A stretch of DNA of 64,000 nt from Enterovirga aerilata (GTDB lineage Bacteria > Pseudomonadota > Alphaproteobacteria > Rhizobiales > Beijerinckiaceae), in contig NZ_JABEPP010000001.1 in the NCBI RefSeq assembly GCF_013044135.1, positions 62,001 to 126,000 on the forward strand, in the 5' to 3' direction. Below are positions 56,652 through 64,000 of this stretch, one piece after another (positions within the stretch are counted from its first letter, which is position 1; each line of letters begins with the position of its first letter). A program made the position numbers and the translations under genes. A model generated the notes under the pieces. It saw nothing but the letters and a program-made list of their open reading frames with translations, was not told the origin of the DNA and made no database searches.

Positions 56652-57647
56652 TCAGGCCGCGCGCTTGAGGTCGAACTGGCCGGTCTTGCGGAAACGCGTG
56701 AGGTAGGCCGGTACGATCGCTTCCATGGCGCGCGGCGTCATTCCGATGCCTTCGAGCGTCCTGGCTTCGGCCCTGGCCCCCTCGGACACCACGTTGTCCT
56801 GCCGGAGCAGGACGAGCTGATCGCGGGTGAGCTTCAGTTCGTCCGGCAGGAGGCCGAAACTCAGCGCGTCGACGATTTCCATGACGCGGGCCTGAATTCG
56901 TGCGAGGCCCTCCGGCATGGCGATGATCATGCGCTTCCGCTCGGTCACCTGAAGGACGTATTCCACGAGCTCGCGCAACGTGCGGATCTCGGGCCCTCCG
57001 AACTCGTAGATCCGCCCGCCCAACACCCTGCCGTCGACCGCGAGCGCGATCGCCTCGCCGACATCGCCCGCCCAGACGGGCTGGAAGCGCGTCTCGGCGC
57101 CAGCGATCGGCAGGATTGGCAGCGCCCGCGCCAGTGCCGCGAAGCGGTTGAAGAAGCTGTCGCCCTGCCCGAACAGGACCGAGGGCCGGACGATCACCGC
57201 GTCGGGTCGGGCCGCCAGGACGGCCGCGTCGCCCTGCCCCTTCGTACGAGCATAGGCCGATGCCGAATTCGGGTCGGCTCCAATCGCCGAGACCTGGACC
57301 AGGGGCAGGCCCGCGGGGGTGCCTTCCGCGATCACCCGCGCGCCCTCCGCCTGGACCGGGCCGAAGCTCTGGCGCCCGCTCTCGCTCAGGATGCCGACGC
57401 AGTTCACGACCGCATCCGCCCTGTCGAGCGCGCGCCTCACCGTGTCGGGATAGCGCAGGTTCGCCTGGACGAGCTGGATCTGCCCGACGACGCCGAGCGG
57501 CTGCAGGAAGAAGCCGAGATCCGGCCGGCGCACGGCGACGCGCACGCGATAGCCGCGCTTGGCCAGCGCGCGCACGACATGGCGGCCGAGGAAGCCCGAG
57601 CCGCCGAAGACGGTCACGAGCTTCGGGGATTGACGCATCGCGTCCAT
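56652..57647 (-). CDS. Complex I NDUFA9-like NAD(P)-binding protein
   Basis: 331 residues of the atypical SDR (NDUFA9-like) group: KLVTVFGGSGFLGRHVVRAL, RVRVAVRRPD, ADAVVNCVGILSESG, VQVSAIGADPNSASAYARTK, IVRPSVLFGQGDSFFNRFA and PVWAGDVGEAIAL. The bacterial homologues are thought to be complex I assembly or quinone-linked proteins. The usual catalytic Tyr is in the SAYARTK block. It lies 41 bases upstream of mmsA on the same strand. Confidence 0.88.
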   Translation of the reverse strand: MDAMRQSPKLVTVFGGSGFLGRHVVRALAKRGYRVRVAVRRPDLGFFLQPLGVVGQIQLVQANLRYPDTVRRALDRADAVVNCVGILSESGRQSFGPVQAEGARVIAEGTPAGLPLVQVSAIGADPNSASAYARTKGQGDAAVLAARPDAVIVRPSVLFGQGDSFFNRFAALARALPILPIAGAETRFQPVWAGDVGEAIALAVDGRVLGGRIYEFGGPEIRTLRELVEYVLQVTERKRMIIAMPEGLARIQARVMEIVDALSFGLLPDELKLTRDQLVLLRQDNVVSEGARAEARTLEGIGMTPRAMEAIVPAYLTRFRKTGQFDLKRAA

Positions 57648-57731
57648 GGAGCGGAGACCCTGAACTCTCTTGCGGGCTCCCTTACGGCAACGGCGACCCG
57701 CCTGGGAAGCGGCGCGAGCGGCGAAAACGTC

Positions 57732-58715
57732 TCACTCGAGCTTCGCGCCGGAGACCCGCACCATTTCCTGCCACATCGGGCGCTCCTTGTGGGCGAGCCT
57801 GGTGACATCCTCCGGCGGCGAGCCGAGGACGCGCGCACCCGCCGTCTGGAAGCGCTCCTGCACGGCCGGCTCCTTCGCGATCTGCTGCAGCGCCTGCGAG
57901 ACCTTCTGCACGATCGCCGCAGGGGTTGCCTTGGGCACCACGAAAGCCGCCCAGGAGGTGACCACGAAATCGTCCATCCCGGCCTCCTTCATGGTCGGCA
58001 CGTCCTTCATGGTCGGCCAGCGCGTCGGCGACGTCACGGCCAGCGCCCGCATCTGCCTGGATTCGATGATGCTCGTGTAGGACGCGAGATTATCGATTGC
58101 GAACTGGATGTCGCCCTTCAGCATGGCCGGGATGGTCGCGGCCGCACCCCGGAACGGCACATGCGTACCCCTGATGCCGTTGCGCGTGCAAAACAATGCG
58201 CCCGACAGGTGCGGCGTGGTGCCGACGCCCGGGCTGCCGTAAAAGATGCCGCCCTCGCGCGCCTTAGCCCAGGCGATAAACTCCCCGAGCGTCTTCGCCG
58301 GGACGTGCTCGGAGGGCACCACCGCGACGTTGGGCAGCTCCCAGGTCATCGATACGGGCGCGATGTCCCGGTCCGGGTCCCAGGACATCTTGGCGTAGAG
58401 ATACTGGTTGATCGAGAAATGGCCCACGGTCGCGGAGCCGATCGTGTAGCCGTCGGGCTCGCTCTTGGCGACGGCATCGATCCCGATATTGCCGCCCGCG
58501 CCGGGCCGGTTCTCGATGACCCAGGTCCCGCCGAGCCTCTCCTTCAGCCGCTCCGCCAGGATTCGGGTGAGGACGTCCGTCGAGCCGCCCGCAGGGTAGG
58601 GCACGATGATGCGCACCGGCTGCCGCGGCCAATCCGCCTGCGCGAGCGCCGGCCGGGCGAAGCCTGCCGCTCCCAATCCCGCGAGCGCGATCCTGCGTGT
58701 GATCGAGAACCTCAT
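57732..58715 (-). CDS. Tripartite tricarboxylate transporter substrate-binding protein (Bug family)
   Basis: 327 residues. A Tat-like or Sec signal ([20 protein letters not shown]) is followed by the TctC/Bug fold: [56 protein letters not shown] and [15 protein letters not shown]. Such proteins bind carboxylates; many occur without membrane partners, as here. The immediate neighbours do not indicate the ligand. Confidence 0.92.
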   Translation of the reverse strand: MRFSITRRIALAGLGAAGFARPALAQADWPRQPVRIIVPYPAGGSTDVLTRILAERLKERLGGTWVIENRPGAGGNIGIDAVAKSEPDGYTIGSATVGHFSINQYLYAKMSWDPDRDIAPVSMTWELPNVAVVPSEHVPAKTLGEFIAWAKAREGGIFYGSPGVGTTPHLSGALFCTRNGIRGTHVPFRGAAATIPAMLKGDIQFAIDNLASYTSIIESRQMRALAVTSPTRWPTMKDVPTMKEAGMDDFVVTSWAAFVVPKATPAAIVQKVSQALQQIAKEPAVQERFQTAGARVLGSPPEDVTRLAHKERPMWQEMVRVSGAKLE

Positions 58716-58841
58716 CCTGGCGTGTCTCCCGGGCGTCTTGCAGCGCCTGGAGGGAACACTACTCAGGCCGAAAGCGCGTGGCTACCGCCGCCGGGGAGAT
58801 GAACAGCCATGGCGGCAGGGATGCCGGACCGCGCTCGCTCA

Positions 58842-58870
58842 TTGACAATCGCGTCCGGCGCACCTATTCA
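58842..58870 (+). promoter_or_regulatory. Sigma-70 promoter of rplU-rpmA
   Basis: TTGACA at 58842-58847 and TATTCA at 58865-58870 are separated by exactly 17 bases. Transcription should start near 58877, giving a leader of about 135 bases before rplU. It is the clearest promoter in the window. Confidence 0.8.
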
Positions 58871-58880
58871 CCACGAGTTC

Positions 58881-58906
58881 ACGCGTGGGCAGGTCTGCCC
58901 ACGCGT
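58881..58906 (+). promoter_or_regulatory. 5'-terminal leader hairpin of rplU mRNA
   Basis: A perfect 11-bp stem (ACGCGTGGGCA / TGCCCACGCGT) with a four-base GGTC loop lies 10 bases after the -10 box, so it forms at the very 5' end of the transcript. It is followed by TCGTCGTTTT. It may be a ribosomal-protein autoregulatory leader, an attenuator, or an mRNA-stabilising end. Confidence 0.6.
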
Positions 58907-59011
58907 TCGTCGTTTTGGCGCTTCGCTCCGCTTGGCCGCCGAGACATCCCGCAACTGCAAAGAAGCCGGACACGCGCAAGCGGAGATCCGGTTGGAACAC
59001 GGATCAGAACG

Positions 59012-59398
59012 ATGTTCGCAGTGATCAAGACCGGCGGCAAGCAGTACCGCGTCGCCGCCAACGACGTCATCACGGTCGCCACGCTTCCGGGCGAGGCGGG
59101 CTCGGACGTGACCTTCGACCAGGTCCTCACGCTGTCCCATGCGGGCGGCGTGGAGGTCGGCGCCCCCGCGGTTGCCGGCGCGACCGTCTCCGGGACCATC
59201 GTCGAGCATGCGCGCGGCCCGAAGGTGATCGCCTTCAAGAAGCGCCGCCGCCAGAATTCGCGCCGCAAGCGTGGCCACCGTCAGGACCTCACGGTCGTGC
59301 GGATCGGCTCCTTCTCGCTGAACGGGAAGACGCTGTCCGCCCCGGCGGCGGCTGCCGCATCCGAACCGGCCCTGGCCGAATCGGCCCCGGTCGAGTAG
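59012..59398 (+). CDS. rplU: 50S ribosomal protein L21
   Basis: 128 residues from ATG 59012: [20 protein letters not shown], then the beta-barrel ([40 protein letters not shown]) and the basic [20 protein letters not shown]. After the normal end at about 103 residues there is an Ala/Pro/Glu tail, frequent in alphaproteobacteria. The open frame continues upstream but without ribosomal similarity. Confidence 0.97.
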   Translation: MFAVIKTGGKQYRVAANDVITVATLPGEAGSDVTFDQVLTLSHAGGVEVGAPAVAGATVSGTIVEHARGPKVIAFKKRRRQNSRRKRGHRQDLTVVRIGSFSLNGKTLSAPAAAAASEPALAESAPVE

Positions 59399-59426
59399 AG
59401 TCGAGACAAGTTCAGGAACACGCGTC

Positions 59427-59693
59427 ATGGCACATAAAAAGGCAGGCGGCTCGTCCCGCAACGGCCGCGACTCCGAAGGCCGTCGTCTCGGCGTCAAGAA
59501 GTTCGGCGACGAGTGCGTCATCGCCGGCAACATCATCGTGCGTCAGCGCGGCACCAAATGGCACCCGGGCGTGAACGTGGGCATGGGCAAGGACCATACC
59601 CTCTTCGCGACCACGGACGGCCGCGTCCGATTCCTCACGAAAGCCGGCCGAGCTTTCGTATCGGTCATTCCCGCCCAAGAGGCGGCCGAGTAG
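59427..59693 (+). CDS. rpmA: 50S ribosomal protein L27
   Basis: 88 residues: [60 protein letters not shown]. Standard length and sequence; the N-terminus reaches the peptidyl-transferase centre. 28 bases after rplU in the universal order, with a strong terminator downstream. Confidence 0.98.
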   Translation: MAHKKAGGSSRNGRDSEGRRLGVKKFGDECVIAGNIIVRQRGTKWHPGVNVGMGKDHTLFATTDGRVRFLTKAGRAFVSVIPAQEAAE

Positions 59694-59784
59694 CGGCGGA
59701 GAGTCCGACTGGAGCTCCGCCAATGTTCCCACGGAACCGGCGGGCGAAGCTCCGGACAGGCCCTTAAACGGCCGAGCTTCGATC

Positions 59785-59824
59785 CTAGGGGGAGGTGGGA
59801 GACCACCTCCCCCTAGTCGTTTGG
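59785..59824 (+). terminator. Rho-independent terminator after rpmA
   Basis: A perfect 14-bp stem (CTAGGGGGAGGTGG / CCACCTCCCCCTAG, 59785-59816) with a GAGA loop, followed by TCGTTTGG. It ends the rplU-rpmA transcript about 90 bases after rpmA and isolates the GNAT gene. Confidence 0.88.
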
Positions 59825-59874
59825 GCCCCATGTCCCGGCGCAGCCGGACAGCCCATCAGGATCGGAGCAGGACG

Positions 59875-61615
<1,741 letters not shown>

Positions 61616-61635
61616 TTGGCCTAGAGGCGAGCCTC

Positions 61636-61666
61636 GTGCTAGCACAGCACTCTTGGAGCTAGCACA
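61636..61666. promoter_or_regulatory. Repeated palindromic operator before the VapB gene
   Basis: GCTAGCACA occurs twice as a direct repeat, at 61638-61646 and 61658-61666, 20 bases apart (two helical turns). The first is part of the perfect palindrome GTGCTAGCAC (61636-61645). The second runs into the antitoxin ATG. This is the expected layout of an autoregulatory VapB/VapBC operator. Confidence 0.65.
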
Positions 61667-61944
61667 TGGCGCAACGTCAGCTGAACATCCGGAGCGACGA
61701 GGCCGCCGAGCGTGCCAGCGCGCTCGCCAAGCGCTTGGGCAAGACCACGACCGAGGTCGTGGTCGAAGCTCTCCGGTCCTATGACGCAAGCGCTCGACCG
61801 GTCGACGAACTCGGGATGACGCCGGAGAAGCGGCGGCGTTATGAGTCCATCCTCGAGATCGCTCGCGAAACGCGAAAGCGGATCAGGCCGGAGGCGACCT
61901 TCGACGAGAGCTGGATGTACGATGAGAACGGCCTGCCGAAGTGA
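61666..61944 (+). CDS. vapB: VapB-type antitoxin
   Basis: 92 residues of the PSK/VapB family (Rv0623-like): a short N-terminal DNA-binding part (MAQRQLNIRSDEAAERASAL, AKRLGKTTTEVVVEALRSYD) and a C-terminal toxin-wrapping tail with [15 protein letters not shown]. It should neutralise the PIN toxin that follows. The stop overlaps the vapC GTG start (GTGA at 61941). Confidence 0.88.
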   Translation: MAQRQLNIRSDEAAERASALAKRLGKTTTEVVVEALRSYDASARPVDELGMTPEKRRRYESILEIARETRKRIRPEATFDESWMYDENGLPK

Positions 61945-62339
61945 TCGCGGTCGACACGTCGGTTCTCATCGCCATCGCCAAGGAGGAGCCTGAGCGCAAG
62001 CGCTTCGGCAGCTTGCTGGCCGAGGGTGACGCCGTGATTGGTGCGCCCATGATCGTCGAGACGAAGCTCGTTCTGTCGTCCATCCTCGACGCCCACGATA
62101 TCGACGAGATGACGCGTCGGCTGGTCCGGGAGGGCAGCTTGAGGATCATCGACTTCACGGGCGACATGGCGGACGCGGCGGTCGAGGCCTTTCGCCGCTA
62201 CGGCAAGGGTCAGGGCCATCCGGCCCAGCTCAACTTCGGCGACTGCTTGTCTTATGCTGTCGCCAAGACTCTCGACGTGCCGCTCTTGTACAAGGGCGAC
62301 CACTTCGCCCACACGGACATCCGGTCCGCCCTCGCATGA
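61941..62339 (+). CDS. vapC: VapC-type PIN-domain toxin ribonuclease
   Basis: 132 residues. PIN acidic residues are visible: [29 protein letters not shown], and [20 protein letters not shown] with YKGDHF. The GTG start overlaps vapB, and the stop overlaps the proB ATG (ATGA at 62336), so proB is translationally coupled to the toxin. This is the type in which DxSVLIA and GDCLSYA mark a VapC of the Rv0624 group. Confidence 0.9.
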   Translation: MIAVDTSVLIAIAKEEPERKRFGSLLAEGDAVIGAPMIVETKLVLSSILDAHDIDEMTRRLVREGSLRIIDFTGDMADAAVEAFRRYGKGQGHPAQLNFGDCLSYAVAKTLDVPLLYKGDHFAHTDIRSALA

Positions 62340-63487
62340 TCCCGTCGCTCACCCAGTTCCGACGCATCGTCGTCAAGGTCGGATCGGCGCTGCTGGTCGA
62401 CCGGACGCGCGGGCGGCTGAATCATGCCTGGCTCGCCGCCCTCGCCGAGGACCTCGCCGAGCTGCACGGGCGCGAGGCGGACGTGCTCGTGGTCTCCTCC
62501 GGAGCGATCGCGCTCGGCCGCAGCGTGCTGGGGCTCGGGACGCGGGCGCTGAAGCTGGAGGAAAGCCAGGCGGCGGCGGCCGTCGGGCAGATCGCGCTCG
62601 CCCGGACCTGGTCGGAGGTGCTGGCGCATCACGGCATCACGGCCGGCCAGATCCTTCTCACCCTGTCCGACACGGAGGAGCGGAGACGTTATCTCAACGC
62701 GCGCGCGACTCTCTCGAAGCTCCTCGAGATGCGGGCGGTCCCGGTCGTCAACGAGAACGACACGGTCGCCACGACCGAGATCCGGTACGGCGACAACGAC
62801 CGGCTCGGCGCGCGCGTCGCCACCATGATCGGGGCGGACCTGCTGATCCTTTTCTCGGATATCGACGGGCTCTATACGGCCCCGCCGAGCCTCGATCCCT
62901 CGGCACAGCACATCCCGCTGGTGCGCCAGATCACGCCCGAGATCGAGGCGATGGCCGGGGAGGCTGCCTCGAACCTTTCCCGCGGCGGCATGCGCACCAA
63001 GATCGATGCGGGCAAGATCGCGACCGCGGGCGGCACGCACATGCTGATCGCGGATGGTCGCCCGAAGAACCCGCTGCGGCGGGTCTTGGAAGGGGCCCGG
63101 TGCACCTGGTTCCTGACGGGATCGTCGCCCGCGACGGCGCGGAAGACCTGGATCGCCGGTGCGCTCGAGACGAAGGGTGCGCTTGCGGTCGATGCCGGCG
63201 CGGCACGCGCGCTCCTCGGGGGCGCGAGCCTCCTGCCGATCGGGGTGACGGGGCTCGAAGGCGCCTTCGCCCGGGGCGATGCCGTCCTCGTGCGGGATCC
63301 GGACGGGCGGATCCTGGGGCGCGGGCTCGTCGCCTACGATGCCGAGGAGGCAGGTCGCATCCTCGGCCGCTCGAGCCGCGAGATCGAGGCGATCCTCGGC
63401 TATCCGGGACGGGCCGAGATGATCCACCGGGACGATCTTGCGCTCGCCGTCAATCTCCGCGACGCGGAGGCCGCTACCGCGGCATGA
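62336..63487 (+). CDS. proB: Glutamate 5-kinase
   Basis: ProB phosphorylates glutamate in the first step of proline synthesis. 383 residues with the kinase domain ([91 protein letters not shown]) and a C-terminal PUA domain ([20 protein letters not shown] to about residue 375). ATG 62336 overlaps the toxin stop. It converges with the DUF72 gene and overlaps its end by 14 bases. Confidence 0.96.
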   Translation: MIPSLTQFRRIVVKVGSALLVDRTRGRLNHAWLAALAEDLAELHGREADVLVVSSGAIALGRSVLGLGTRALKLEESQAAAAVGQIALARTWSEVLAHHGITAGQILLTLSDTEERRRYLNARATLSKLLEMRAVPVVNENDTVATTEIRYGDNDRLGARVATMIGADLLILFSDIDGLYTAPPSLDPSAQHIPLVRQITPEIEAMAGEAASNLSRGGMRTKIDAGKIATAGGTHMLIADGRPKNPLRRVLEGARCTWFLTGSSPATARKTWIAGALETKGALAVDAGAARALLGGASLLPIGVTGLEGAFARGDAVLVRDPDGRILGRGLVAYDAEEAGRILGRSSREIEAILGYPGRAEMIHRDDLALAVNLRDAEAATAA

Positions 63488-64000
63488 GGCTCGCGAGGCG
63501 CTGGGCGTCGGCCGGCGCCGCCGCCTTCACGTCGTTGTCGAAGAACGAAAACACGTCGCGGCCTTCCTGCCGCCAGGCTTCCGCCTTCCGCGCCCATTCG
63601 GCCAGCGCGGCGTCGTCATAGCTGCCATGGTAGCGCCCGCTCGGGCCGTGACCGCGGATATAGACGAAGTCCGCCGTCGCGACCCACGGCGCCGGCGCGT
63701 GCGCGTGGTCGGAGATGCAGAGCGCCGAGCCGGTGTCCCGCAGGACGTCCAGGATCGCGTCCTCGTACCAGCTCGGATCGCGGAACTCGAACACGTAGCG
63801 CCCGCCTTTCGGCAGGGCGCCGATGAAGGAGGCGAGCCGCTCACGGTTCGCCTTGAAGCGCGGCGGGAGCTGGAACAGCACCGGCCCGCCCTTGCGGCCG
63901 AGACCGCTCATCCGGCCGAACACGTTCCCGATCGGCTCCTCGGGATCGGTGAGCCGGCGATAATGCGTGATCACTCGATGCGCCTTCCAGGCGAAGACGA
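63474..64000 (-). CDS. DUF72-family protein (5' partial)
   Basis: The visible C-terminal part, about 175 codons, enters from the right edge: [93 protein letters not shown] and [23 protein letters not shown]72 (YecE-like) proteins form a TIM barrel; their function is unknown. The start codon lies beyond the window. Confidence 0.93.
   Translation of the reverse strand, partial: VFAWKAHRVITHYRRLTDPEEPIGNVFGRMSGLGRKGGPVLFQLPPRFKANRERLASFIGALPKGGRYVFEFRDPSWYEDAILDVLRDTGSALCISDHAHAPAPWVATADFVYIRGHGPSGRYHGSYDDAALAEWARKAEAWRQEGRDVFSFFDNDVKAAAPADAQRLASLMPR

Overview
The window is 64 kb of high-GC chromosomal DNA from an alphaproteobacterium, most likely of the order Hyphomicrobiales (Rhizobiales). 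This is inferred from the mur/fts (dcw) gene order running into lpxC, bamD, recN and ligA, from an FtsZ with a long Pro/Ala-rich linker, from the rplU-rpmA-GNAT-obgE-proB order, and from a short intergenic palindrome of a type common in that order. I cannot place the genus.

Layout. (1) 1-20.7 kb, + strand: murF (5' end outside the window), mraY, murD, ftsW, murG, murC, murB, ddl, ftsQ, ftsA, ftsZ, a strong terminator, then lpxC, bamD, recN and ligA. Two toxin-antitoxin modules sit inside the essential part: a HicAB pair between murC and murB, and an AbrB/PIN pair between murB and ddl. (2) 20.7-29.6 kb: a cytochrome P450, infA, prmA, an X-Pro aminopeptidase, a DUF1236 protein, a YkuD L,D-transpeptidase, an SDR, and small membrane proteins including an unlisted 54-residue one. 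(3) 29.8-40.1 kb: a nine-gene minus-strand operon (polar amino-acid ABC transporter, CaiB-type CoA-transferase, thiolase-like protein, DUF35/OB protein, alanine-racemase-like protein, FAD amine oxidase). It is read away from a divergent IclR regulator and a class V aminotransferase. It looks like an uncharacterised catabolic pathway: the thiolase-like protein lacks the thiolase Cys/His residues and the racemase-like protein lacks the catalytic Tyr.

(4) 40.3-48.0 kb: a lower-GC, IS-bounded glycosylation island with a frameshifted IS481-family element, an FkbM methyltransferase, a degenerate IS5-family element, a class I methyltransferase, a 912-residue GT2-GT4-DUF4214 protein, and IS481 and IS256 relics. 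(5) 48.2-53.3 kb: a NitT/TauT-type ABC transporter followed by a Gfo/Idh oxidoreductase and a D-serine ammonia-lyase-like PLP enzyme, probably one catabolic unit. (6) 53.4-54.1 kb: an IS630/IS3 scrap heap next to the last 22 codons of an acyl-CoA dehydrogenase. (7) 54.1-58.7 kb, minus strand: a small secreted protein, Uma2 nuclease-like protein, mmsA, an NDUFA9-like reductase and a TctC-type binding protein. (8) 58.8-64 kb: a clear sigma-70 promoter and leader hairpin, then rplU-rpmA-terminator, a GNAT acetyltransferase, obgE, a VapBC module and proB, with a DUF72 gene entering from the right edge.

The most distinctive points are the three toxin-antitoxin pairs lodged within otherwise conserved essential or housekeeping gene strings, and the racemase/thiolase-like/DUF35/CoA-transferase operon whose enzymes lack the family catalytic residues.
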